DNA of 64,000 bases from Ciona savignyi (taxonomy: Eukaryota > Chordata > Ascidiacea > Phlebobranchia > Cionidae), in assembly GCA_000149265.1 (NCBI GenBank), contig CH003293.1:1-64000 (forward strand). Direction: 5' to 3'. The translations under genes were made by a program, and so were the position numbers. Below, in pieces: positions 1 to 13,500 of this stretch. Every line of letters begins with the position of its first letter. Position 1 is the stretch's first letter. Under the pieces are notes generated by a model. That model was not told the origin of the DNA, did no database searches, and saw only the letters and a list, made by a program, of their open reading frames with translations.

Positions 1-544
1 TATTGACAAATTATTTTTGTAAAACAGAACGAATTATGACAATATGCTAAAGGACTAAACATTAGGACAATTAGGTATTCCAACAAAACCAAACTAATTG
101 CAAAATATTATTTTGCCTACCAGTGAGTAACTGTCAATTTTGTCTTTACAGATCTCTAAAATCTTATGAATTCATCATTCATGTATTTATGAAACACATG
201 GACATGCCCACAAGACACGTTTCCAGTTGTTAACATTTCAAGGAAAAACAAAAAGCAGTTTGTGCAACAATACAATTACTTGCTTCGGGTGGGTGACAGC
301 TTGGTTATTGGCAGAATATTGTGTTTTGTATAGTCATAATAAAGTGTGTAGAGCTACTTTTAGTGGGTAACAACTTTTTTAACAATAATTTTTACAACTA
401 CATTTTCCGATTTTATTCACTCTAGTTCATTGATCCTAACTTATTTAATATTGAGTTAGATTTTCTAGGTTAAACCTATGTACAGTGGCATAAAAATGGT
501 ATCAGTGTGTGGAAGATTACATTAAAAAAACACAAGTGCATTAC
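1..544. other. Intron or flank of the lectin gene, no exon recognised
   Basis: AT-rich sequence downstream of the last recognised lectin exon. I could not find the next F5/8C exon here. It is presumably intron leading to exons beyond the left edge. Confidence 0.5.
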
Positions 545-3500
545 CATTTACATCTAGGGCGGCTGCCCAGCAACCAACTAATGGGGGATCGGGTTGGTTG
601 TTCAGTCGTGCAAGGTACGGAGCATGATTCTCATCCCAATATGAATTTGCAGTTATTTCCACATCCAGTATCGTCCTGTCTTCCATGCCCAGTGGTTCGA
701 AGCATTCTGTATGAAGGAGGTGTAAATATATTTTATTGTACACAACCTACTTACATGTACACAAATCAATGTTAACTTTGTTACCCACTTTTCTTCCCTT
801 TTTTATTTCATCATCATTAAACATGATTAACATCTTTTTATTGCAAGTAGGAACAGAATTAAAAGTAAGTAAAACACATCATTAAAAATATTAAATCCCC
901 GAACAAAAATCTAATATTCATTCTTAGATTCGAAAAACAGTTATATTGACTTTACATTTTTTGCTTGGACTATCTTAGAAAAACATGCATTATTCTTTGA
1001 CATTTAATCATATTATGATGTACGTCCGCTATTTCCTGAAGAAACTATTTCTTACATCAAGTGAAATTATGTTACATCACTCGCCCTGTATGAGATAATG
1101 AGATGAAAGAAGTTCATCCAGTGAAAATACCTTGCACTGTAGTATTTCCTACACTTGTGTAAATATAACTTTCCCAGCCATAAAGGTTGATCCAAGACAA
1201 CTTACGCTGTTCGGGCATCTTGCAGATGAAAGGAAGAGCGTTGGTACATGGCACATCATCCCATTTGTACCCAGCACCCGCCCACAGCTGCAAGCAATCC
1301 CCACTATCATTCGGCTCACCATCTTGGAAATCCGAATAAGTCTGGAAAGATGGTAAATGAGCTTTGAAGAAGCTTTTTATCAAAACAGCCGGATAGTACG
1401 GTGCTGTAGTTGGAAGAATAATCTGTTTAAGGTATTTGTTCATCAATTTTTCACAGCATAAATGCATACTTTAAAACTTATCATTTAATTTAATATTATA
1501 TAATTTAAATATATTTGCATTGTGGTGATTTCTTAATGATTGTCGTATTTTTCTGCTTCTAAAATGGCTTGTATTATATTCTTATTTATTGTAAAGACCA
1601 AAAAGTAAGAAATTGGTTGATTGTTCCCAGCAGACTGGGATAACATGTGACTCAATTAATTCCACAGGAGGGAAGCAACGCCTGCCAAGTACCTTTCTCA
1701 CAGACAAACTAAGTATACTGGCTAGAGGGTTGAACCCAGAATTATCACATTGAAACCATTGCAGACTGTAAGTACTCGACCGGATCAAGTATAAAATAAA
1801 CAACCCACCCATGGTGATGAGTCTGACCAGACATATGTGCCTTCCACTCCCACATCTGTAGCACCAAGCCAATTTTCTCCGAACGCATGACCTGTGGTAA
1901 ATGAATTGGAAATTTTCTATCAGCAATGTGAAAATGCATAACAAGCAAAATCTACAAAACCCTGTATTACAATTTTTTGTACTTAGTCATTAAAAAAATC
2001 AATGAATATTCTACAACGTTGTATGTTGTATAATATTAACGTATAATTTTTGGCAAATGTAGCCAACTAATTTATAGAGAGTTCAGGACTCATAGGGGAA
2101 CAGACACCAACCTGTAACAAAACCATTTTCTTCAGAATCTAAAATGCTGACTAAGTGGGCTCCGCTTTTTTTGCACAGCTCTTCAGAGCTGGTCCAGGAG
2201 AGTTGGTCTTCGTATTCAAAGAAATAGCAGTGCTTGTTATACCAGAACCAGTCTGGAGGGCAGCCTTCGTGGATCACTGAAAACACAACGATAACATGAG
2301 ATAAAAATCTATATTTTAAGGAAAAAATATCTGTCTTTAAATAAATAATATTAAGCTAGGCAAAAAAAAATTACACATATTATTGGTTGGTCGAAAGTTA
2401 TGCTAAAACACTTATTTATATGTGAAAATAATTGAAAATTGTGAGCATAGCCAGAATCAAAATGACTTCAGTTGATGCAACAGATGTTAATTTAAAAGTA
2501 GTGTAGATGCCTAAATGGCTTAATACATAAACAAGGCAAAAAGTAGAGCAAGTTAGAAAGTCTAAACAAATATAAGTACCTGATTATTCTGAGGTTTACA
2601 TATTATCAATGCCATTACAGTTTGCATTGGTGCCTTTTATGTGCAATGTGAGGTATTAAATCAGGAACGTAACCAGTAGTTTTGAAGCCACCATACATTG
2701 TGAATAGAAAGACTTAATAACCACTGTCAACTACTTACCACTGTTAGGTACCAATGGTTTCACATCCACCCCTGGAGCAATTTCACAAATAAAAGCTTGC
2801 TGTTTGAAGCAGTCATAGGTCTCCCATGAACCAGATGATGATTCAAGAAAGATTTGACCACAATCCCATGCTCCCTAAGAATATTTATTTATCATTAGAG
2901 GTAGAGATGAGATGGTTGCTAACATATATGTCTCAACCAAATAAATTTTCACTTCCCAATTGTTAAGTTGAAAACTAGAATTACAAACCTCTAATAATAA
3001 AATATTTAAGGGATAAAATTTTTAGCATTCTAGCAATGAATATTAAAATTTGGAACAATCTGTTTAAAACTGTTTAATCGAGATAATAACCTCTGGCTAC
3101 ATGTGGTATTTACAACATGGATTGATGGATCATCAGTCAAAATCTACTTAGTTATGTACTTGTTGGCTAAATTTTGGTCGGTGCAGCCACTAATATATCA
3201 AACATCCAGTAAAGCTTTTACTGTAATTATATAAGAAAACAAAATACTTTACATTTTTATCGTTTGGTTGGTTAATGCCGAAATTCGTGTAATCACTCGA
3301 AGTAGCAGAATCACCATTAACCCATTGGAAGACTCCGTCTGTCACTGAGTCTGACATCCCAATCCACACATCATTCGAACCAAAGTCCTGCATCTCAAGA
3401 GCGCGGGACATAACATATTTCTGCACTGATTCACTGTGTAAGCACAATCAAAATATTTTATGAACACAGTGATATTTATTATAATCTAGGGCAGTGATTC

Positions 3501-4543
3501 CCAACCGCGGCTCCCAGCTAGCCTTCTTGCGGCTCTCATTGACCTTTGAAAATCCCCTAAAAATATTAGAAAAATCTGATTCTAATAATAAAAAAAATAA
3601 AATTAGTCTTCGAAAATTACCCTTGCTTAGTTTGAAGGCTGGGAAAAGAGTTTTTAGTTAAGATTAGAGGCAAGGAAAGTTGTGAAAAGGCTGCTATTGT
3701 TACATCACTGTTTTCTTCAAGCAGTGTGTTTTCATGAGTGTTTTCATGCGGCTCCATACGTATTCTAAAATTTGAAATTTGGCCCCGACGCTAAAAAAGG
3801 TTGGGAACCACTGATCTAGGGGCTTAAACATATAATCACTTTCACATAAGTTTATTCAAAAACCAAAAGGGTTCTGATATCTTACTTGAGGCAACCATAA
3901 ATACAGATTGAGCAATCAAATCACTGTTGTAAAATGTCGCTTTTTAATTTAATCTATATCACTTGTTTCTATATCTCACCATCTCCATACAGCCACATCT
4001 AAAATAATTACGTAACTGTTTTTATAGTTACCTATCAATTATTATCATATTAGCCCCCATTGTGGTGCATATTTGGTTGGCTTCTACCCAGTTTGTTCGC
4101 AGCTCCGCAGACATTCCAAAGAAATAACACTTGGAATTGTACAGACTCCATCCTTCTGCACATGACCCTGCACAATAAACAGTTTTCAACCATTTCCTCA
4201 TAATGTATTGTTCAGGCAAAATGAATTGACCAAAATTATTGTTGTAATCTTGTACATCCACTTAATCAAGGCAATGCCTAACAACTGGCTTGTCGAGGGA
4301 CATAACCTCCATAGGAAGTCGGTCATTGTGGAGATGAAATCCAAAAAGTCTGGTCATGAACGACTTTCTATGGAGGTTGTATATTTTATATCATATATTT
4401 TTTTATAATTTCACCAGTAAGTCCAGCTTCACACATATATCCACGACCTTCCCCACATCTCTCAACAGCCCAGAACCCATCTGAAATGAATAAACTATAA
4501 CTCAAATTTTCATGTTGTATATTTACAATTGATATAAATTTTG

Positions 4544-4581
<38 letters not shown>

Positions 4582-7532
4582 TATAAACTGCTTTGTCACT
4601 TGGTTATGGTTTAAACTTTATTCTTTTAAACTTAAGTCTCTAAATAAAATTATTTTGCTTTTTCACAACGTTGTTCTACAGTTCAAAAGAAAAAAAAAAT
4701 TGTTTAATAATTTAATCTAAAAACAAACTTTATTATAAAGAATATGATTGAAATGAAACTCACCGGTCCCAGTACTGGGATCAACTTTGACGCAGTTGTC
4801 AGATGTAGGATTTAACTGAGGTTGACCCACAGCCCAGTTTGTGTAGGAATTATCATTAAAATTCTCATTGGGATTGCTCCAGTAAAGATCATTGTACTCG
4901 TGATTCTGGGATATGATATAATTAAAACTTTTACCGATATATTATTTGAAATCACTGACGAATTGAATAAATGACAGATTTTGTGTTGGCGCATGTAAAT
5001 ACAATATAAGGTATGTAAAGCAAACATTCTCTCGGTTACCTCAAGTTACTGTAAAAATGGCAAAGCCACCAAATAGCGAAATGGCAAAGTTATCCAACAG
5101 TATCCCGAAAAACTACAGTCATTATTAAGAAACAAATATCTAGAAAAAAAATCTTGCTTTACTTACAATAGAAGAAAGACCAATCCATGTGTGAGCATTG
5201 TGTTGATTAACCTTATTTGCTACATACAGCTGTTCAGACAAAGTAGTGATGGCCACCAAGTTAGACCCGACTAGTTCACATTTGTATCGAGCAGAATGCC
5301 ATGGTATTTTCGCATCAACATACAAATAGCAGTGACCATTATATTCCTCCCATCCTTGGTCAACCTGACAGTTTGGGCTGGGATCTGTGTAAAATAGAGT
5401 TAATTGGTGGACGTGCATCAAATACACCACTTTCCAAACATTGGCTAATATACCATGTTATGACTATAATAACAAACAAGTTATTTAGTTATAATACAAA
5501 CACGTCCGGCTGGTCTAACGGTTAAGTGCATCGCCTTTTAATCGAAAGGTTGCAGGTGTGAAACTGGTCACTAGCTAGTCAGTTGTGTCCTTGGGCAAGG
5601 CACTTTACGGACATTGCTTGAACCCAGCGGATTAATGGGTTCTACTAAATTAAAGAAACGATTCAATCATATACAACACACTGCAATAGATCCGGTATCC
5701 TGAGGGTGGGCGCGAGCTGATCTGACGATTGCCCGTGTGTTAACCCTCTTGGTTTTCCTATTTACGGGGATAAACATGAACATCCTATCCTATCCCATCC
5801 TAATGTATTAAAGATACAAAAATGGAAAATTCCAGGGTGCATTTACAATTGCAATTAACATTAATAAGCATTTTTTTCTTCTTTTTATTCCATGAGGATG
5901 ATGATTACAGTAGTAGCGGATTTTTTTTTGTAAACTGTAAGATTTCTAGCATAAAACAAAAATGAGACAGTGATTGATAACCGCAGGAACATTAGTAAGT
6001 TAGTAATATGTATATTTTCTTACAAAATTTAAAGGTTTATCTTTTAAAATGAAATGTTACATGGATGGAACAGCAAAAGACATAGGCAGTCATTAAGTCA
6101 ACTGTCCTTAAACTTAATGAGAAAAAAAACTGGAATAAAATAAGTTATATTTCATCATTGCAATCTCTGTGATGGCTCAAACATGTTTGTTATCCTAACC
6201 TGTTCTCCTGCAGACTATGTGCTAGAAAAAGTATGAGTACATATAGGCTGATTGATTTTAAACTTACCAATTGTAAGAGCTCTTTCACAGACAAACAGGT
6301 TTGGAGTCAAACATGACAAGTCATTCCACAGTCCATTTTCATTCTGTGTAACGCAGTCTTCTTCTTCGCCGTTTGAATCTACCCAGTTATCAGGTTGCCC
6401 GCCATCCCATGCTCTGTATGGTCACGGGTATATATATTAGGAAACTGTGGCAAAAATAAAAGTAGTTTTGCATTTGTTAGAGGGTTTTCCCCTAATCAAC
6501 GACAAAAACACCAGTTCCCATACGCCTGCAAAGAAAATTTTATCGTCATATTATCCGACCAATCAAAAAATGTGACCGGAATAGTGTCGACGATTGGTTA
6601 AAGCGATTCATTTATATAGAGTATTTCAATTAAAAGTGAAACTAGTGACAAGCCCACTTCGAACAACGCTTTCTAAAAACATGGGGTTTTTATGTTCAAT
6701 TCCCCTGAGAAAGCGTATGCAGTTGTCACACGACCAATCATCAGATTATCCCGTGCCAAGCGTCGGGTTACCGCTGCTCTTACACTCTGCTAAATATGAT
6801 TAAAGTTGTTACACTTTAGTAAAAAACATTAAACCAACTGATTGAGCCAACGTCCACAAGTGTCTTATGCAATGAACCAACCGAATAGGAGGGGTTAGCC
6901 TAATGTCGGGTTAACCTTTCGGCAAACCACAGACGCTATTACCAACAAGCAATAATACCTATAAAAAAGTTTCAAACTAAAGTATGTAGTGTGGTATATA
7001 TTGGGTAAAAAAACAACATGCAACTATCCTCAAAACGGGTTGTCTGGTGTGCAATGTACTCGATACTCACGCGTAGTCTAGCGTTGTTCCGTCAACCCAA
7101 TTCCAGGCGTCTTCCACGTCGATATCGTGTAAACCAATCCAGTGCCGTTTTCCGGCTGGAATTTGGGTAGCCAGAAATGTCTGTATGTAGGATATTTTAT
7201 ATATTAATAAATTGATCAAATATGATAAGTATTTTTTTACGTTCTCGTTAAGACTTTCAATGACAACAAGTCCTCCAAGTAGTTCTTCACATTTGGATTG
7301 CGCATTGTGCCAACTTAACGTTGCACTAGTTTTAAAGGAAAAATAGTAACAGCTGTCTCCATTCTGTACCCAATCCGAAGGACATGCTGCAGATACAACT
7401 GCAGAGACAATATAGATTGGTATTAATATATGGCAAAATTTCTAGGAATGATAACAGACTATTCTTTGTTAATTCATTTTCCTCACCTTTAATAAACATA
7501 CACGCTAGTATGTACTTTATAACATATTGCAT
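545..7532 (-). CDS. Secreted protein with four C-type lectin domains and a factor 5/8 discoidin domain (3' end outside window)
   Basis: Fourteen coding exons are seen, in order: 7487-7532, 7241-7398, 7071-7180, 6268-6413, 5167-5384, 4764-4905, 4415-4480, 4032-4167, 3253-3433, 2739-2874, 2112-2276, 1809-1891, 1206-1341 and 545-706. All junctions are GT-AG and intron phase closes throughout. The start ATG at 7532 opens a signal peptide (MQYVIKYILACMFIKVVSA, then ACPSDW). Four CTLDs follow, each encoded by three exons entered and left in phase 1, as expected for module duplication. The last exon begins ECFEPLGMEDRTI and contains SYWDENHAPYLARLNN, typical of the N-terminal half of an F5/8 type C domain. 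Its donor could be at 544 or 551. The rest of that domain and the stop lie to the left of the window. CTLDs 1 and 4 keep sugar- and calcium-binding motifs; 2 and 3 do not. Likely a secreted or surface recognition lectin; orthology not assigned. Confidence 0.88.
1206..2276 (-). other. CTLD 4, mannose-type motif (EPN)
   Basis: Three exons (2112-2276, 1809-1891, 1206-1341). It begins CPPDWFWYNKHCYFFEY, then ENWLGATDVGVEGTYVWSD, then FQDGEPNDSGDC, then GYKWDDVPC and FICKMPEQ. EPN plus a WND-like WDD is the signature usually linked to mannose, GlcNAc or fucose binding. Confidence 0.85.
2739..4167 (-). other. CTLD 3, degenerate sugar site
   Basis: Three exons (4032-4167, 3253-3433, 2739-2874). It begins CAEGWSLYNSKCYFFGM and contains DVWIGMSDSVTDGVFQWVNG and INQPNDKN. 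The WND position is replaced by SWETYDC and the domain ends with AFICE. The QPN-like triplet without WND argues against ordinary calcium-dependent sugar binding. A hAT-type MITE lies in the intron between its first two exons. Confidence 0.8.
3492..3813. mobile_element. hAT-type MITE with perfect 8-bp target duplication
   Basis: The element begins CAGTGATTCCCAACC and ends GGTTGGGAACCACTG, giving 15-bp terminal inverted repeats with one mismatch. It is flanked on both sides by the 8-bp direct repeat ATCTAGGG (3484-3491 and 3814-3821). An 8-bp target duplication with CAGNG... ends is diagnostic of the hAT superfamily. At 322 bp with no ORF it is non-autonomous. It lies in the intron between exons 8 and 9 of the lectin gene. 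Confidence 0.9.
4415..5384 (-). other. CTLD 2, degenerate sugar site
   Basis: Three exons (5167-5384, 4764-4905, 4415-4480). It begins CQVDQGWEEYNGHCYLYV and contains HTWIGLSSI and SYTNWAVGQPQ. The EPN/QPD position reads QPQ and the WND position reads FWAVERC, so the canonical calcium and sugar site is not intact. The fold is probably kept, with a different ligand or a structural role. Confidence 0.8.
4545..4575. repeat. (TA)n microsatellite
   Basis: About 15 perfect TA units in a lectin intron. Confidence 0.9.
5503..5800 (+). mobile_element. tRNA-derived SINE, copy A
   Basis: The left end carries a pol III A-box-like TGGTCTAACGG and a B-box-like GGTGTGAAACT. The body contains TTGTGTCCTTGGGCAAGGCAC, AACACACTGCAATA and GATTGCCCGTGTG, and it ends GGGATAAACATGAACATCC with a short simple tail. 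Six further copies occur in this window at 25338, 38150, 39046, 50173, 58215 and 60951. This copy lies in the intron between exons 4 and 5 of the lectin gene. Confidence 0.85.
6268..7398 (-). other. CTLD 1, galactose-type motif (QPD)
   Basis: Spread over three exons (7241-7398, 7071-7180, 6268-6413). It starts ACPSDWVQNGDSCYYF, continues RHWIGLHDIDVEDAWNWVDG and ends with GQPDNWVD and GLWNDLSC. QPD together with WND is the calcium-site-2 signature that in the CTLD family usually predicts galactose or GalNAc binding. The fold cysteines are present. The sugar preference is inferred from the motif only. Confidence 0.85.
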
Positions 7533-10500
7533 ATTGCCTTTTTTGACCTAAAAGCTTATTCATGCCTAATAAAAATAATGGGTTAAATTTGCTTAGCTTC
7601 TGAAAATTAGAAATTAAAAATTCGGATTTTTTAGGCAATCACCCATTGAGCCATTACCGATATATATGTCATGTACATATCTACGCAAAACAAAGTCAAG
7701 TCACACAATCTATTATTACTGCACCAGGCAGAACGAATTATATAATCACGGGGACGTTGTTAATAATATTTAACTAACTGTCATGGGTTCGTCCGAGTTA
7801 TGTACGGTTGTCTGATGGTTTCTTATATAAGAACTACAGCGTTGCATAATCCTAATTTAAACATTTTATGGGAGTATATAAATAAATCCTTGGTAATTAT
7901 AGATCAGTAAACAAATTAATATTTACTAAAAAGTTTTTTTTGCAAATGCGATTTTTAAACGACTAAGAAATTCTAAGTCTTCTTTCTTTTTTATTCCATT
8001 TATCGAAAAACATTTACTCCGACAATTACTTTTATCTCGCTCTCTTTGCCAATGTAAAACAGTAGTTTAAAATAATATATCTTATATGACTGCGTTTGTT
8101 TTTGTATAATTTAGTGACTCCAACATACTTCCCATCCTAAGTCTATATCACACTGCCATGGAAATGGTGATGTAGAATATGCAACTTTATTTTAACATTT
8201 TGGATTGTTTGTTTAATGCAATCCGTGAGTGGCAGTTCCCGGGTAAATGATGCAGGATTTGCCCGCGAAGCGGTAAACTACAGTAGTGCAAATAATTAGT
8301 TAAGTATTAATATCGTGCATGCCTGGTACAACGCTATTGTCTCAGCGGAAACAAAGAAAATAAATATAAACTTATCGCTGCATTGTTCATTTTACGGCAG
8401 CTAATACAATTTTTATTAGCGATTACCATAAACGATTGCACTGCCCACTTATTATAGACTGAAATAGTATTAATTTTTAGATTTATATATATTTTTTAAG
8501 TTGTTTTAGCAATGTATTTATTTATGCTATAAAAGACACTTTTTAATATTACATACACATGTACACATGATAACCGATGTCGAAAAATGAAAGTTATTAT
8601 TTAATAGATGCACCTGCCCATTTGACCCCTGATGTTGCCCATGGACACTGCAGTATTTTAATAACAATTTAATTCTTTGTCCAACCCACCCGTATGAAGA
8701 CGTGAAGACATTTCAACCGTTTCAAATTCTGATTTTATTTTTTTCTGAAACTTATACATTTCTAGTTTCGTTTAAGCGGATATATTCTTATTTTGTTTAT
8801 TCGTTGGAAGAGTGAAAGCTTACATGGGTATTTCACGTGACAAAACATGCAACGTACATTTTGATTTGCTATGGCTGCATTGAACTTTTGCGTTGAACGG
8901 TTAAACGCTACCTGTGTTGTTGGTTTATTCATGCCTTTACCATAGTAAGATTATACAAGTTTGACACTATGAACGTACGGAAGTCTATTTTGATAACTAA
9001 ACAATTTATGACAGATCCACCAATAAGAAATGTATTTCTATTGCTTTCGATTGTTTTGTTAGATAGCATGGCATATATAAACAATACAGGCTATACGTTG
9101 GACTTTCTGTTTGTAAAACTACATTTAATATCTGTTTATGTCAAGTGTGCATTGCTTAGTCGACTTAGAGAGTTACAAGGGTTGCGAGATAAATATAAAT
9201 AACATGCGTAATGGTTTTGCCATGCAGAATGTATCAAACGTAACAGCATTCTCGGAAACTCATTTGGTATCAAATCAATTGTGTCTTTGTGCCGCTGCGT
9301 TTATGGGTAGATTCATTAAGACAACAATGTTTAGCCAGACAATAAGATTTGATTTGTTCACATTGTCTCGTTACATGCATCTCTATAAACTACCTCGAAA
9401 CAATATTCACAATTATAGGAAAGTTGCAAAGATAGCGATTATTTCATTCTTTCCTATTTTTATTAAGAAAACTTGTAAACTTGTAAAACGTCATAACCTT
9501 TCGCAGATATACTCGGTTATCGCAGTAATGCTTAAGGTTTACTTAGCGTTACCGCAGTCGACAGAGCACGCCAGGGTAAAACCCACTATTCATAAATTAA
9601 CATTAACATTTAACACAGCGACGAGTATAATTTCTCTAATAAAGTTGTTTCAGTTCAGTTTAATGGATCCGTTCGTTTATTGGTAAAGTTCGTTTACATG
9701 AATACGGTCCTTGCTGATTAAAGAAGCTCCCAATTATTATATTTGAACATTCAATTTATTATATTGGAGGGACAAGTATTGTCGATCACGACAGAGGCAG
9801 TTCCGCTTTTACACCCAATAAAAATGAATAGGCCAATATAGATAAGTGGAAGAAATTTCCTTGTGATAACAATGGCGTCATCGCTTACTGTAAATCGGTG
9901 GTGGAGAAGTATTATCCATTCGATGACTTTGTATCGAGCATATCTGACGCCTTTCAGCAGACGCTAAGAATTTTAATCAAAATCTCCTCAGTTTCCCAGG
10001 CTTTCAATCGCGCGTGTTGCAGGAAGTAATCGGGGACGATTACAAGCGACTTCTTGTCGCTGAACACGAGCGCATTGCGTCACAATCCCACCGGAACCCG
10101 ACCACAAGCAACGCTCGAACTACAAGTTCGAAGTTGAAACAATGTGCGGTCAAGTGATCCGCTCTTTTGACTGGAGTTTGGCGCGCAATGTTGGTGGGAA
10201 ATGAGGAAATTCAGTTTCACTTCCGATCCCCGAACAAACTCGCCTGTAGTTCCCAACACATGACCATATTTTTGCCGATGAACGGCAATCAAATGTCAAA
10301 ATTCGAATGAGCAATCGGTTTTCTGTTGGCTTTAAATTAGTGTACGAACCGTATTATTTAAACAGATCCGAACAACCAAGATTGATCCTAAGTGATATAT
10401 AAACAAACGTTTTGGAAAGGTAGAACCCACTAATCTTCTGCTGCACTACCTGGTATTTTTGTTGTCAAGTATTTCCATTTTTCCGTGCTATGTTTACTAC

Positions 10501-13500
10501 TTTAATGCGTCGCTAATCTCAGCAAGAAGCTTGATTAACGATGTGTTTGCGGAAGTGAGATAAAGATTTTGTAAGTTGGAAGATGAAGCGGTCGGGCTGT
10601 CGTGTGCAGTCTTTCCCAATAGGCCGTAAGACGCCCAATGCCGTCACGCCGTCGACTCCCAATCGGCTTTTTCCGGCGAGGATCTTGGTGAAAGCGACAG
10701 GCCTAAGGACGCCTGCAAATTCGTCAAGGCAAAACGAGTGAAAGTGGCCATTGTGGCATCGTGGCGGTAAAATAGATCCGGTGCGTTATCGATGATCGAC
10801 GACTCTATTCAGAAGGGAGATAGTGATTGGTCATTTTTGTGCCGCTCAGTCTGATATTCTACTTATATACGCCCGGATTATTTACCACATACGGATTAAG
10901 TTGTGTTTGCAAATTGACTCAAATACCATTATCAAGATCATATCCAAACTCATGACAAACCAATCTAAACAAATTTAACTTTCAATATCGCCAATAACAC
11001 ATTAATCATGCTCTTATAAGGCGTCAATGTGTGAAGTGAGCTATATTCAACTATGTCTTGTCATTATTCATACAGATAATACATATTAATTTAAAGTAAC
11101 GCCTTTTTGTTGTTTTTTGTTTTGCGAAAAATTTCCCAGTACATGATTTATTAGGAAGTCAATTATATCAGATGCTAACTGTGTAATATTGCTGTTGTGT
11201 GTTCGTCATAATGACATACTTCAAGATAGATACGAGGCGCGCGGACTTACCAGAAAGTCATTTTCAACGTTGGAGGTCTGTTCGGTACGATCATTATCGC
11301 CCCGAAACGCCAAGACAAGCATGTAATCTGGCGATGCTCTTGGGTTGCCAAACGTAAAACTGTTTCAATTAGTTGGCCGTCCTTTGGAACACAGTTATGG
11401 TTTATTGTGTACACTGATCGGCGAACATGCCCGGAGCAGGTAAACCGAACTGTCCGAATTTGTAGCAAAAACACATTTGTGTCGTTGAAATTTTAAACAG
11501 ATAGTCTACCTCATCATGAGTTGGATGCGCGGTGTCAATGCCGTGTAAGCTGTATCAGCAGAATGCATTGTATAGAGTTTAAATTGTGCTCGATTTATCC
11601 TGACGTAAGGCAACAACATCACTTACATATTATCATTCTTTGAGAGCATCACGACACTAGTTGGCAGTCAACCTTGAAATGTGCACATTTCGTCTGGCAC
11701 CGCTGTCTCCGGCAGTTGGGTTCTGTCATTAAATAAACGAGGCATGCAACGGCATCGCCGGGACAAGAAGTGCAAACCCAACTTACCGTGAAGCTGGAAT
11801 AATCCGGTCAGAGGCGGAAGAGACCCGTCACCCAACTCGCGATGTGTGGCACCATTTGTTTCATTTAAACAAGCCGGCAGTCTCACAGTTGTACTTCATC
11901 TTGATTTATAAAAGTCTTCCAAATTACCTCATATACCTATGGAGGTTTAAAATTATTAAAAAAAATACCCGGCACAAATATTTGATCAAACAATACATGA
12001 TCATTATTGAAATCAGCGATATAAATTATTGTAAAAAACTTGATTGAAAATGAAGCTGTCAACATCACCGAAAAACAATTCATAGTAAAAGCTGTGAATA
12101 GAGATAGACCTATAGTTTACTCCACCAAGAGAGCAATATACCCAAAAAGTGGCAATCTCACTTTATTGTATCCACGCAACGTAGACAAAATCTTGCATAG
12201 TTCCTTGATAGAGACAAAACGTTGGGCTTTCATTTACCGAAACTTCCACACCGTTTCGAATGCTGGGTTTTGTGAGCAGCGCCACGTCAGGCTTGTCAAA
12301 CAATAGATGTACAATATCTCTGTTTATGGGGTGGTCGAATAGGCGTAAGAAGCTAGGGATTATCTTTATGTTCATCAGTGAATCGACCGAGAACTGTAAA
12401 CAAGGGTGCTGGTCGCAGTGTCGCCTAGGACGAAGTCTGTGTATATAGCTCGACCGATTTCATGGTAGCGTAATCCCGTTGGTCATTTTGATGCGCCATA
12501 CCTGACTAAAGGAGGAGCATCATGTGTGGTCGGTGCCGGGTCGGTTTATATGTTGGCTTCGACTAAGTCACATCCGACGATCGGATTTGCACGCCTAAAT
12601 TCATCTGATTGACACAAGGCACCAGGGTCGCGGCTATCTAGAAGGCGGCACACGCCAGTTAAGCTTATTTTTTCGCCACGCATCGACTAGGAAACGCCTG
12701 GTCTGGCGGTAGCAGAAGTCTGTTAGATAATTCTGAATCCAAACTGCCAACTTGTTGAAATTTTATACAATAACGTATGTTATAGATAACCATCTCGGCG
12801 GTTCAGTTTTACTAAAAAAAATAAAAATCCAGCATGAATCGCGTGTAAATTTTGGAAGTGCCACAAAAATCCGATTATCGTCGGCCATTTTCTTGGTGTG
12901 AGACAGCGCGTATTGGTCTCGGATACTTAACTCAAAAACGGAGGAACGATAGTGACAAAATCCGTATAACAACTCTGGGAGGATCGTGTGTGGTCGAGTT
13001 GGGTCGGACTCCATTATCTTCCGATGCATCGCAGATAATATCACGAACTCACTGAGCATCGGTCGAACTTCCAGTCGAGCTCGCAGCGACCGTTTCCGAG
13101 ATTTAAAAGCAAAACAAACAAGATAAGTAGATATTATACCGATAGTTTAATAACCATATACAAGGAGGGAATGTGACGCATAGAAAGTAGTTGATTAAAG
13201 CTCAGGGCTGCAAAAGTTAAACTACAACGAGGCGTTATCACCGTTGAAATAGAAAAAATACCCATTTTATATCAGCTATTCAATTCGCGTACAAGGTGAT
13301 TGCATGTAGGCAGTGGAGGTGCGCCAAAACCGGATCTAATCTGAAAGAAAATGTTTCCCGTTCTCGAATTCATTGTATTTTGTCTCAGCAACTAGGTTTG
13401 CAACGCCATATAAACCAGCGTGAGGAGAAAGCTTCGGCAGTAAAATGGAGATACGAAATCGAACTGCGTTCTTGTTTTATCAGTCAAATGCATATTTTAT

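Noticed and set aside
509..775. Plus-strand frame of 88 codons at 509-775
   Set aside because: It is antisense to the F5/8C exon of the lectin gene, whose conserved text and splice sites are on the minus strand.
11668..13059. Short frames on both strands between 11,668 and 13,059
   Set aside because: They are under 100 codons, overlap each other and have no splice-consistent partners or recognisable protein motifs.
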